Shown here: positions 15,301 through 22,563 of the stretch, one piece after another
How positions within the stretch are numbered: position 1 is the first letter of the stretch
How the letters are laid out: each line of letters begins with the position of its first letter
IMG/VR virus record: IMGVR_UViG_3300020467_000031
Location: 1-27,771 of that record
DNA length: 27,771 nt
Direction: 5' to 3' (one strand)
Origin: a virus
The notes under the pieces: model-generated
What the model was told of the DNA's origin: nothing
The model's input: only the letters and a program-made list of their open reading frames with translations
Database searches by the model: none
Made by a program: the position numbers and the translations under genes

Positions 15301-17959
15301 TAGGATCATCAACTGAAGAGACAACATATGCTCTGTTGAATCCAGTATTATCAACACCTGTAGTATTGTTAGCACTTCTAATTCTCTTGATCTCAACGGG
15401 CTGTCCGACAAGAAGATTGTGAGGTTGTTTTGTTGTTATAATACCAACATTACTTGCCCAAGATGCAGTTATAATACTATTATCAGTTCTTAGATCTGTA
15501 TCAGATGTAAGAGAAGCATCATTATCTTGGAACTTACTATCATCAAGTACAGATGCACTATCCTGAATTACAAATCCGTTGATTGGTTCTGCAGCAAGTG
15601 TTGAACCTTCTGGTATAGAATATCTTAGGCGATATATCTTCTCTAAATCTATTCTTGCGTCTGCCTTTCTTGCAATAGTAGTGACTGGTGTCTCAGGTGC
15701 TAATAATAAAGCATTATTAGCAATAGATGTAGATAATCCATTACCTGTATTTACATTGACGTACCATCCACCAGCAGTATCATCATATTGTATTGGATGT
15801 CCCTCATCACCTGGTTTCTTATCTGAAACAGATGATACGATAGTCAACTTACCACCAAGGTTGTTGATACCACTGATAGCATTAGCATTTATAGCAGCGT
15901 TTCTACTTGTTGCTAACTTGAGTTGATGTGTACCAATACCAGTTGTTACAGCAAAATACTTTTGACCGTGTTCTAAACCATCAGGTAATGAACCATTCTC
16001 TGATATAACTCTTACAGATTCACCTGGTACTAATTGGTGGAATGTCTCAAGTGTAAAGATATTACTTGTTATACTATTGATACCTGAGTTTTGTCCAACT
16101 CTTACCTCCTTTATAGCAGATGCACCTAAATCAGGTATCTGAGGAGTAGGCATCAAAACATTAGCAGTTTCTGCTACATTATTAATAAGGCATGTAAGAA
16201 CTTCTCCTCTTCTATTACCAACCTGATACTTAGTTGCTTTATCTGGAGGAGGATTACCCTTACTTGTATATCCTTGTAAGAATAACTTAGTATCACCTGC
16301 TGTAGTTGTGGTGAGACCTGTCGCTATTGACAACCAGTTAAACTTACCTTCTTTTACTGTATTCTTTTGAGGTGGTACGATGGAAGTAATATATCCCTTA
16401 TCATCCTTTGTGAAAGCCTCATCTCTAAAACCTTTTGCTTCAAGTGCTAAAGCACCAAAGTTGGAGTTAGAGTTTGTAAGTGAGAAATCAGCACCAGATT
16501 CTGTTACGAAATGCTTTGCATATCCTATAGCGAATACAGATACAAGTTGTAAACCTGCTTTGTTAGATCCCTTGATATGGAAGTTTTCATAATCTGGTTT
16601 GAATCTTGCTAAACTATCTACATGTAGTGTAGTTGTAGATCCTAGTGTTGTTTGATCCTCATACACACCAGAAGTAGTATTATATTTTACAAATGCTTGA
16701 TCATCTTTCTGTAGTCCAATACCAGTAAACTGTGCAGCAAGCATAGATTTGAATCCAGTTGCCTTATTACCATCAGCATGAAGTCCATTCATACCGAATA
16801 CTGATCTGGTAGTACAGTTGAATATGTAAGGAGAAGCAGATGATACAGTATCACTCTCAGGTACAACAGTTGGGTTGATACCTGTTAGGTTTGGTAATGC
16901 AGTTGTTGCAGGTGTAACTGATAATGAATATGTAAATGTAGTGTCATTGATAACCTGTGCTACCACATGAGTTCCATCATACTCATCACCATTATTACCA
17001 CTAGCATTTACATCACTAATAAGAACTGCAGTTCCTTTTGCTAAGTTATGATCTGTCTTGGTTATAACAGTAACAATCTTTGTAGCGTTTGTATCTGTAG
17101 AATTGGATCCTGAGAATATGTCTTCTATTTCAATAGCACCTATTTGTGATACAGGTCCTACAATCTTACTCTCTTCAGAAATTTTTTGGAAATCTTTTGT
17201 TGCTGGATATGGTGGTAAACTACGTCCTGAGTTAGTACCATAAGCACGGGTCAACTTAGCATAATACATGTCTAAGTCAGTATTACCTGATGCTCCCTGA
17301 AGGTTTACGCCATCAGCATACTCAAAACAAGTAAGTTTATGGTGTGAATAGTTTGGATTATATGTATTTTGTGTATAGTCTCTGAATACTCTGTCTGCTG
17401 GATCACCATCAAAGAATGTAAATCCAAAGAAGAAGCAACCACCAGTTACCCTAAAAATTGCACTGTTTGCAATAGCGTTATTATTAGGTTGTGGTATAAA
17501 CTTAGGTCTTATCTTTGTTTTTCTTAGGTCAGCACCTATGATAGATGTACCTCTTGGTAATATAACTCCACCCTCTACAGAGTTGAATATGTGTAATACG
17601 TTTGATGGATCCTGAATATCAAAGTTTGTACCTATAGAAAACTCAGATATAGTCTTAGATGTACCATTAATATCTGTTATATTACCACTCGTATCAATTA
17701 GATATCCTGGTCTATTATCAATATAGTGTGTACCTGTAGATACATGTATTGTTGTTTTATCAAATCTATCGTTATCTTGACCTGGCTGATATGAAAATCT
17801 CGCTGACTCAATCAGTGCTCTCTGAATCGTCCTAAAAGGACGAGTTCTCGAATTACCCCTATTGCTAACGTCATCTGTCGCATCGAGTTCTTCTGGATTT
17901 ACGTATAATACGTTACCCTGTACATTTTTTAAAAAATTCTCAAGTCTACTTAGAGGCAT
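12389..17959 (-). CDS. giant tail fibre / baseplate adhesin with tail-collar C-terminal domain
   Basis: This 1856-residue protein begins MPLSRLENFLKNVQGNVLYV, an N-terminus I recognise from a large conserved virion protein of marine T4-like phages. Residues 19-170 look like a beta-helix opening (RPFRTIQRAL, HVSTGTHYIDNRPGY, LPRGTSIIGADLRKTKIRP), with more helix turns around residues 370-520. A GSGY repeat lies near 1090-1135. A DEEILRI...RGLFGT segment precedes an ASGHTFEYLGFGPGNY block near 1385-1400. The last 150 residues are a phage tail-collar domain as in T4 short tail fibre gp12: IPLGGIIMWSG, P.DWRLCN, VPNLEDRFVIG, then HxH pairs (HQH, HSHTH) and the terminal LPPYFAIAYIIRV. Receptor binding at the baseplate is inferred. 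AAGGGA 5 bases before the ATG and a perfect late promoter (17991-17998) precede it. Confidence 0.88.
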   Translation of the reverse strand: MPLSRLENFLKNVQGNVLYVNPEELDATDDVSNRGNSRTRPFRTIQRALIESARFSYQPGQDNDRFDKTTIHVSTGTHYIDNRPGYLIDTSGNITDINGTSKTISEFSIGTNFDIQDPSNVLHIFNSVEGGVILPRGTSIIGADLRKTKIRPKFIPQPNNNAIANSAIFRVTGGCFFFGFTFFDGDPADRVFRDYTQNTYNPNYSHHKLTCFEYADGVNLQGASGNTDLDMYYAKLTRAYGTNSGRSLPPYPATKDFQKISEESKIVGPVSQIGAIEIEDIFSGSNSTDTNATKIVTVITKTDHNLAKGTAVLISDVNASGNNGDEYDGTHVVAQVINDTTFTYSLSVTPATTALPNLTGINPTVVPESDTVSSASPYIFNCTTRSVFGMNGLHADGNKATGFKSMLAAQFTGIGLQKDDQAFVKYNTTSGVYEDQTTLGSTTTLHVDSLARFKPDYENFHIKGSNKAGLQLVSVFAIGYAKHFVTESGADFSLTNSNSNFGALALEAKGFRDEAFTKDDKGYITSIVPPQKNTVKEGKFNWLSIATGLTTTTAGDTKLFLQGYTSKGNPPPDKATKYQVGNRRGEVLTCLINNVAETANVLMPTPQIPDLGASAIKEVRVGQNSGINSITSNIFTLETFHQLVPGESVRVISENGSLPDGLEHGQKYFAVTTGIGTHQLKLATSRNAAINANAISGINNLGGKLTIVSSVSDKKPGDEGHPIQYDDTAGGWYVNVNTGNGLSTSIANNALLLAPETPVTTIARKADARIDLEKIYRLRYSIPEGSTLAAEPINGFVIQDSASVLDDSKFQDNDASLTSDTDLRTDNSIITASWASNVGIITTKQPHNLLVGQPVEIKRIRSANNTTGVDNTGFNRAYVVSSVDDPKTFRVGLNTDPGAITKITTIPYTQVDRTIVGTGRTFNPFFTRKDFGPDFQIFAQEKVQRFQKSAQDGIYDITVLGYLNSANVSPYTDDSIKFAQDVNDFKPEVSVDNNDDDPNAAVSFALRDKIGQVKTNDTSKSITKETIFSFIEHTGIGIGVTGASVTGSGSIKNLSVDLGRQHNLNGVESVTNVTGGSNYGTNSGSAEFYYSVNLLGGTGQGATADITVSAAATITGVDLVDAGSGYAVNDVLTVKGVPFIAPGTDCQVTVGAIDNKINDIVQTVGIGSTAFNGINKITAIDEQTRVTFLGQSIGDWSTPGGFAYHVGISTQITNIVHDTTSGIATVTLYQDIGLRRGDMIVINNANNEYNGTHLVEDRIGYGSSLSVNIGASSSPTFAPSGTAYGHDAGISMRGFNQNVPIYGGQTTVIDSAMSATSTTIGLQKKAMFRRGDYIMIDEEILRIANKNCTEVIRGLFGTQAVAHVRFNAVRKIRIVPVENRRNSTIRASGHTFEYLGFGPGNYSTSLPQTQDRVLSEDDQIFAQSINVNGGAVVYTGLNDKGEFFIGRKKIDAITGEETSTIAQIDQTPSQNRLPLTASFSDIDVTNSLTSGGDTEVIDLRLKGNRSGDQAQSVYLGISQNTPSSSTDNIIFATSYDKGGYLGWVRTTDASNPWQRFGPISYEASSEHYAFDKLAVGKTNAENDKVVDVTGNVAITGNITISGVTTCTLAASSAKVEDLTAGRVVIAGSGGELEDSSSLTFSGATLTANTLTVTTTANAANLTASQTVTGEHLVSTDDASIADDLTVGGDVAVTGSVTATGGFTGGGAIPLGGIIMWSGTDGDVPSDWRLCNTANGGNVVNGITVPNLEDRFVIGRGSNYSAGSTGGSKDSILVDHQHGFSGSASHSHTHTVATHPSGSGPEQNQSGGPEDRTNFSDTGTTSTETVTITGNTGSEGVSGTDKNLPPYFAIAYIIRVS

Positions 17960-17990
17960 TACTATCCCTTGTTACACCGTTCCGTAAACT

Positions 17991-17998
17991 TATTTATA
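17991..17998 (-). promoter_or_regulatory. T4-type late promoter for the giant fibre gene
   Basis: The minus strand carries a perfect TATAAATA 31 bases before the ATG at 17959. It lies 4 bases after the TGA stop of the gene at 18003-18341, so unlike the later promoters in this array it does not contain the stop. It would start the whole fibre array. Confidence 0.78.
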
Positions 17999-18002
17999 CT
18001 AC

Positions 18003-18341
18003 TCAGATTCGAGGTACTCTTTGTATCAATGGCACTATGTCAGATTCAACCTTTTCTACTATATTATCTATTATATTGATGTCTATATCCATAAACGGTG
18101 GTGTAATACCTAATAACCTAAGTAAACCATCTACAAATAACGCTAATGTTGTAAACCCTAATATCATACTAATAACAGTTGCATCACGATTATGTTTTGC
18201 CATAGATTCCTCATCTATCCGCCTTGCTTCATCAACAGCATCCTTTATCAGTTTGTCTACCTCTTTTTTAGTATAAAACTGACCAATAACAGGAATGCTG
18301 TGGAATCTCACATCAGAAAATGGGAATCTACCTTTAGACAT
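18003..18341 (-). CDS. small single-span membrane protein at the end of the baseplate operon
   Basis: I start the gene at the ATG at 18341 (MSKGRFPFSDVRFHSIPVIG, 112 residues); two codons upstream is only a TTG. It has a charged helix near residues 24-52 (YTKKEVDKLIKDAVDEARRI), one hydrophobic span near 55-78 (ATVISMILGFTTLALFVDGL), and an acidic C-terminus with an amphipathic helix. The single span fits a type II or anchored membrane protein. This protein type recurs in marine T4-like phages, but I know no function. It could be tail-associated, a lysis helper, or a membrane contact protein used at infection. Its start overlaps the stop of the gene at 18334 by 8 bases, so it belongs to the baseplate operon. 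Confidence 0.7.
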   Translation of the reverse strand: MSKGRFPFSDVRFHSIPVIGQFYTKKEVDKLIKDAVDEARRIDEESMAKHNRDATVISMILGFTTLALFVDGLLRLLGITPPFMDIDINIIDNIVEKVESDIVPLIQRVPRI

Positions 18342-18534
18342 ATACAACTTTTATTTCACTATCTATCTCCTCCGCCATCTTAGAAACCTCTAATACTTTC
18401 ATAAACTGATCACTTGTGTCACATAATAGTTCCTGTACGTGACCATCAGACCCAAATATCTTGAATAATCTTTTTGTCAAAGATATTTCTACTCTGTCAA
18501 CGTACTCGTCTTGAAATTTAGGAAAGGATTCCAT
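18334..18534 (-). CDS. small hypothetical protein
   Basis: From the ATG at 18534 this encodes 66 residues, beginning MESFPKFQDEYVDRVEISLT. An in-frame GTG at 18567 would add 11 residues, but these are unlike the rest and I prefer the ATG. The sequence alternates strands and one helix (SDQFMKVLEVSKMAEEIDSE) and ends in a short strand. No cysteine cluster, signal peptide or membrane span is present. I do not recognise the family. It lies in the baseplate operon and overlaps the membrane protein gene downstream by 8 bases, so translational coupling is likely. Confidence 0.55.
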   Translation of the reverse strand: MESFPKFQDEYVDRVEISLTKRLFKIFGSDGHVQELLCDTSDQFMKVLEVSKMAEEIDSEIKVVYV

Positions 18535-18579
18535 GTGAAAAAGGTAACTGCATCTATGATAGCACACCCTGCCACAAAG

Positions 18580-18840
18580 TCAAATATCAGTTGTGCGATA
18601 ATGAGCATGATCATCATCCTCTAAGGAATTTGCATGAATGTGATAGTATGCATTTATAGGACCACCTGCACTATTTCTAATTACAACTTTTGCTCCATAT
18701 GGTATTGATTCAACAAATAACTCTTGAGATACACCAATAGGAGTGAGTTGCACACAAATACTTTCGGGGTCAATCTTACCTACCATGTAATCTGGTAGTT
18801 CAATGATACCATCGATCTTCACTTTTCCACAAGTTTCCAT
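18580..18840 (-). CDS. small paralogue of half of the GPE/LPDY/TPIG structural domain
   Basis: This is an 86-residue protein. Residues 10-70 (GIIELPDYMVGKIDPESICV through LTPIG.SQELFVESI to AYYHIHANS) line up with residues 164-224 of the structural protein encoded just upstream (IELPDYW, SITVQITPIG, CFYHVYGER). It lacks the first half of that domain (FDIKHPT...GPE...RGR) and the N-terminal fibre-like part. It ends in an acidic and His-bearing tail (SLEDDDHAHYRTTDI). A tandem duplication followed by shortening is the simplest explanation. It may be a small structural subunit that packs like the larger one. The coding frame is clean, so it is not an obvious pseudogene. Confidence 0.75.
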   Translation of the reverse strand: METCGKVKIDGIIELPDYMVGKIDPESICVQLTPIGVSQELFVESIPYGAKVVIRNSAGGPINAYYHIHANSLEDDDHAHYRTTDI

Positions 18841-18855
18841 GATTTTTTTCTTTTA

Positions 18856-19674
18856 TTATAATACGGTTTTCGTATTTTGTCCAGTATCGTAGTTAGGATC
18901 CTTAATATTTCTATCTTTGTCAGATGGATCTAATCTGATGTTTGGATCAGGATAATCTTCCCATGTCTCACCTTCATACTCTACTATTAGTGGGTTTATA
19001 TCATTTCTCTCACCATATACATGGTAGAAACAATCAATATCTGAATCAGATTCTAATATAATTTTCTCACTATTGAATGACTTGACATATATATCATCTT
19101 GTTTTCCAATAGGTGTAATCTGCACTGTAATACTATCTTCATACACCATATTCTTCCAGTAATCTGGTAATTCAATCGTATTAGAATCTTTCAATCTACC
19201 TCTATGATATATTGCTACCTCTGGACCTTCGATACATGCATATCTCAGTCTATATCCTTCTTTAGTAGGGTGTTTTATATCAAAAGACTTACCAAGTGCA
19301 TCAGCAGTTCCAAATCTAGAAGCGAGTCTGCCTTTATTATCTCCATCTATCTTACCTGTAACAAATAAATCACCATCAATAACCAAAGCATTTTCTTTTT
19401 GAAAACCTCCACCATCACCTACTATACTTACATCACCTTCAATATCAAGTGCTCTACCTTTCATCTCAGGTTTGAAGTCACCCAATGCTGTGCCCATATT
19501 GACAACACCAAATGCTATTTCGCTATGTGCACCTAAAAATATAGGACCTGTGACAGCAAGAGTACCATCGAAAGGTTTGTCTCCATTCTTTGTCTCTACT
19601 GATTTGTCAAGTTTTTTTGGTTCTTCAGGTCCTATGTAAATTTTACCTGAGTCTAAGTCACGTAATCCAGCCAT
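18856..19674 (-). CDS. baseplate or spike-associated structural protein with GPE/LPDY/TPIG domain
   Basis: This is a 272-residue protein. Residues 1-130 are fibre-like (GTLAVTGPIFLGAHSEIAFG, ALDIEGDVSIVG, ALVIDGDLFVTGKIDG), suggesting a beta shaft. Residues 131-236 form a domain I recognise from many marine phage structural proteins: FDIKHPTKEGYRLRYACIEG, then PEV..YHRGRL, ELPDYW, TVQITPIG and CFYHVYGER. It ends in an acidic Asp-Pro-rich tail with DPNIRLDPSDKDR. The start overlaps the stop of the beta-helix spike gene (TAATG), so the protein is co-translated with hub proteins. A role on the central spike or in a short fibre at the baseplate centre is inferred from that position. Confidence 0.75.
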   Translation of the reverse strand: MAGLRDLDSGKIYIGPEEPKKLDKSVETKNGDKPFDGTLAVTGPIFLGAHSEIAFGVVNMGTALGDFKPEMKGRALDIEGDVSIVGDGGGFQKENALVIDGDLFVTGKIDGDNKGRLASRFGTADALGKSFDIKHPTKEGYRLRYACIEGPEVAIYHRGRLKDSNTIELPDYWKNMVYEDSITVQITPIGKQDDIYVKSFNSEKIILESDSDIDCFYHVYGERNDINPLIVEYEGETWEDYPDPNIRLDPSDKDRNIKDPNYDTGQNTKTVL

Positions 19675-20222
19675 TAGTTCTTAAGAGTATCTGTAAGGGA
19701 ATCGATGTGGGCACCAAAGGTAGGTGGTATGAGTTGTGATGTTGGTTCATGTATTCGCACGTATCTACCAACAAGATAGGACATGTCCTCTGAGAAAAGA
19801 ATTAGTTTATTATGTGCATCTAATGTAACATCTTTACCCATCAGTATAACATAATTCTTAGCATCTAACCTAAAGTCATGCTTTGGATTTAACACTATAT
19901 CACCTACATCAGCATCGGTTGTTTCCATAACAATATCCTTTGCTTTTAGATTAAAAGTACCATCCACATCAATATTGAGATCACCCTCTGATTTAATGTT
20001 GAGAGGTCCTGTTCCTTTTTGTATTATATTACTACCTTTACTATTAGTTTGAGACTTGAGTTCCCATCCACCATCTTTAAACAAACGCAAACTACATGCA
20101 GATCCAGATGCTAATTGCACCTGACTGTCTCTTTTTTGTGCTTCTTTTTCTTTACCAATACGAAGAAAACCATCTTCAGGATTAGTAAAAATAATTGGTG
20201 GGCAATCAGATGGTTTAGTCAT
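19674..20222 (-). CDS. beta-helix spike protein, gp5 C-terminal-like
   Basis: I use the ATG at 20222 (MTKPSDCPPIIFTNPEDGFL, 182 residues), because it forms a TAATG overlap with the stop of gp5; the in-frame TTG further upstream is less likely. Residues 50-150 are a regular succession of short strands with polar turns (GPLNIKSEGDLNIDVDG, TFNLKAKDIVMETT, HDFRLDAKNYVILMG, KDVTLDAHNKLILFS). This is the pattern of the triple-stranded beta-helix of T4 gp5C and VgrG spikes. In T4 that helix is the C-terminal part of gp5, whereas here gp5 has no such tail and this protein follows it directly, so it probably supplies the membrane-piercing needle or its shaft. Confidence 0.65.
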   Translation of the reverse strand: MTKPSDCPPIIFTNPEDGFLRIGKEKEAQKRDSQVQLASGSACSLRLFKDGGWELKSQTNSKGSNIIQKGTGPLNIKSEGDLNIDVDGTFNLKAKDIVMETTDADVGDIVLNPKHDFRLDAKNYVILMGKDVTLDAHNKLILFSEDMSYLVGRYVRIHEPTSQLIPPTFGAHIDSLTDTLKN

Positions 20223-22336
20223 TAGTAAGAGGAAACACAATCGATAACTTGAATTACCTTTGTAGTAGGTAATATTGGTTTTTCATAATCTTCAACCTTC
20301 ATAATATTCAATATTGGTCTGACCATAGCACCAAAACCAGTATCACTGTTTATAGTAAGATCAGGAAGTTCAGTAACATCTCTCACATCAATAGGATTAG
20401 CACCAATAATACGTCCTCCTTGTATGATAGGTTCTAAAACTTGTCCATCAGAAGTAGTTATAGTATCACCTTCTTCGTATCCCACACCAGTTCCTATAAC
20501 ATCAATTCCATCAAGAACTGCAATGACTTGTTCTCCATCACTATCAGACATACCACCACCCAAGTAACCAGTTCCAGATTCTTGCATTACAACCTTGACT
20601 ATCTTACCATCTTCAATTATTGCCTTACCTGAAGCACCTTGACCATTTTCACATTCATCAACAAAAGCTACATCTGGTGGAGATGTGAAATTGAATCCCA
20701 TATCAATCATAGAGACACCAATAATCTCTCCTATTTCATTTATAACTGCTTTTCCAGCACCACCAATACCTTCTCCCCCGAAAAATACGACTTTAGGAGG
20801 TCCACATTTTTTAGCAAAAGGTCCGTCATCACCATCACATCCACCAACTTCATCAAGAAGTTCCATTGCTTCTGGGTTGGTTTCTTCAAGTTCTGCTAAT
20901 CTCTTTTCAGCACGAGTACCAAATCCATCAATCGAAGAAGAAATACCTGCAAAAGGAGTCTTGACATTTTTAAGACCAGGAAATATAGATTCTCCTAGAC
21001 CCTCTATTTTTGGTATCAAATTCATTCTATCTGCTATTTTACCAAGTCTACCTGTGTTAGGTTTTGCAAGACCATCAGGTCCTACATTAAGATCCCAATC
21101 AGTTGGATCTTCCTCACACTCCTGACCTTCACAAGAAAACAACTTGAGTCCTACTTGAGCAAAACCCATTGCTTTCTTCATCATTGAAGAAAAATCTGGT
21201 AAACTAGGCATGCCACCTAATAGAGCACCAAGTGGATTTGATAGTGTGTTCAACACACCAGTAATAGCATTGAGAGCAGGTCCGATTGCAGAGGATATTT
21301 TATCTGTTATATTAGATAATAGACCGCCCAATAAGTTTTCAGCAGCACAGAGTGGGAGACTTACTAATTTACCTAAAACATTTTTCAATAAACCTTTGAT
21401 CATATTGCTAAGACCACCCAATATATTTTCAAATAAACATGATAATTCGTTTTTTGATTTATCTATCTTGAGTTTTTTCAACAAAAAATCAGGTTCAGTA
21501 AATTTCAACATGCCATCAACAGCATCGTCGATTTTTACCATCATCTCCGCTTTTGCCAATCTAAGATTGACTGACAAAGCACCACCTATTTTACTTGATA
21601 CTTTTTCAAGGACTTTATCAAAATCCTCTGTTGGAATAGGAATATTGAATATTTTATCAATATAACCAAATGGAGTTGGTTCCAATCTTTCAACAAACTC
21701 CATTATCCCTTTCATTTCCTTAATAGCATCACTAAAAACCTGTGCAGGTTTAGTACACTTCTGTGCTTTCTTTACTACTATTTTTTCATTGTTTACTTTT
21801 TTAATATGAGTCTCTTGCCTTGAACCACTTTCATCAAAAATTTGATTATTTGCATTTAGGAAACCACCCAGGCTATGTGGTTTTCCATCACCTGTAAGTT
21901 TTATGTGAGCACCATACTCATATGCCTGTCTGAATGATATAGGTTGATACTTTGAGGATTCATTACTTGTTGCCAGTTCCCATTTTATTGGAGATGCAAC
22001 AAAAGTACTCTGTGGCATTGAACCAAATATCACAGGTTGTTGCCCTTCATCACCATCCAAGAAGAAACCCATTACGGTCTCTCCTCCTTGCAAAGCAAAA
22101 GACTGTCCACCATAATTATTCCCAGACCCCCAGTTTGCAGGGGTTAGGAATTGTGCCCATGGCAAGTCTTTATCTTTCATTTCGGGAGGATGAACTCCTA
22201 AAATTCTTACCTTTGCCCTGTATCCATCGGTTTCATCAAATTTACGCCAAGCTTTATCCGTTGTTACCTGTGCGATGAACCAATTAAATCCATCCTTTCC
22301 AGCAAAATCAATTTTAGATAATTTTTGTTCAAGCAT
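20222..22336 (-). CDS. gp5: baseplate hub OB-fold protein gp5, without lysozyme domain
   Basis: This 704-residue hub protein has an N-terminal OB-fold like T4 gp5 (residues about 18-108): FNWFIAQVTTDK, YRAKVRILGVHPPE, LPWAQFLTPANWGSG, and GGETVMGFFLDGDEGQQPVIFG. T4 gp5 then carries a lysozyme domain, but here no lysozyme-like catalytic segment is visible. Instead there is a helical and hydrophobic region with Gly-Leu runs (about 200-400, for example LLGGLLSNITDKISSAIGP), a CEGQECEEDPTDW patch, and from about 510 repeats with G.GY/GFNFTSPPDVAFV and GKAII.DGKIVKVV units. It forms the central hub trimer with gp27, and the beta-helix protein downstream probably caps it. It is much longer than the OB domain alone requires. 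Confidence 0.82.
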   Translation of the reverse strand: MLEQKLSKIDFAGKDGFNWFIAQVTTDKAWRKFDETDGYRAKVRILGVHPPEMKDKDLPWAQFLTPANWGSGNNYGGQSFALQGGETVMGFFLDGDEGQQPVIFGSMPQSTFVASPIKWELATSNESSKYQPISFRQAYEYGAHIKLTGDGKPHSLGGFLNANNQIFDESGSRQETHIKKVNNEKIVVKKAQKCTKPAQVFSDAIKEMKGIMEFVERLEPTPFGYIDKIFNIPIPTEDFDKVLEKVSSKIGGALSVNLRLAKAEMMVKIDDAVDGMLKFTEPDFLLKKLKIDKSKNELSCLFENILGGLSNMIKGLLKNVLGKLVSLPLCAAENLLGGLLSNITDKISSAIGPALNAITGVLNTLSNPLGALLGGMPSLPDFSSMMKKAMGFAQVGLKLFSCEGQECEEDPTDWDLNVGPDGLAKPNTGRLGKIADRMNLIPKIEGLGESIFPGLKNVKTPFAGISSSIDGFGTRAEKRLAELEETNPEAMELLDEVGGCDGDDGPFAKKCGPPKVVFFGGEGIGGAGKAVINEIGEIIGVSMIDMGFNFTSPPDVAFVDECENGQGASGKAIIEDGKIVKVVMQESGTGYLGGGMSDSDGEQVIAVLDGIDVIGTGVGYEEGDTITTSDGQVLEPIIQGGRIIGANPIDVRDVTELPDLTINSDTGFGAMVRPILNIMKVEDYEKPILPTTKVIQVIDCVSSY

Positions 22337-22563
22337 TAGTCGTCATAAATTAAACACTCAGGTTCGTCTGGATGCTGATCACACCATAATTCTATTGTAT
22401 TAGGATCGTGATGATCTCCAGCTTCAATCTCGTCATGATGATGTTCTTCATAATCTATAAGATCATGGAGTTCATCTTCAATGTGATGACGTGTTGGTTC
22501 GGATATTGTAGGATCTTTTAGGATCTCCTTATCCTTTGCAATGTGATCTTCGATAGTTTTCAT
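22336..22563 (-). CDS. small acidic protein with CP12-like C-terminus
   Basis: This is a 75-residue acidic, His-rich protein. Residues 1-40 are predicted helical (MKTIEDHIAKDKEILKD, then HHIEDELHDLIDYEE) and 41-54 is a His/Asp run. The last 15 residues, C-D-Q-H-P-D-E-P-E-C-L-I-Y-D-D (61-75), match the GAPDH-binding C-terminal loop of CP12, the redox regulator of the cyanobacterial Calvin cycle: two Cys with eight residues between, Pro at the fifth position, Glu before the second Cys, then Y-[DE]-D. The N-terminal cysteine pair and AWD..EEL core of full CP12 are absent. Overlaps on both sides (ATGA and TAATG) place it between hub genes gp27 and gp5. It may be a true CP12 mimic, or a structural or assembly protein with a similar tail. 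Confidence 0.7.
   Translation of the reverse strand: MKTIEDHIAKDKEILKDPTISEPTRHHIEDELHDLIDYEEHHHDEIEAGDHHDPNTIELWCDQHPDEPECLIYDD

Noticed and set aside
20223-20240. TTG at 20240 as start of the beta-helix spike gene
   Set aside because: The ATG at 20222 makes a TAATG overlap with gp5, the same arrangement as at most junctions in this operon.
20685-21665. Plus-strand open frames of 146 and 151 codons opposite gp5
   Set aside because: They lie entirely within gp5 on the other strand, have low-complexity Ser/Pro/Ile composition and no ribosome binding site.
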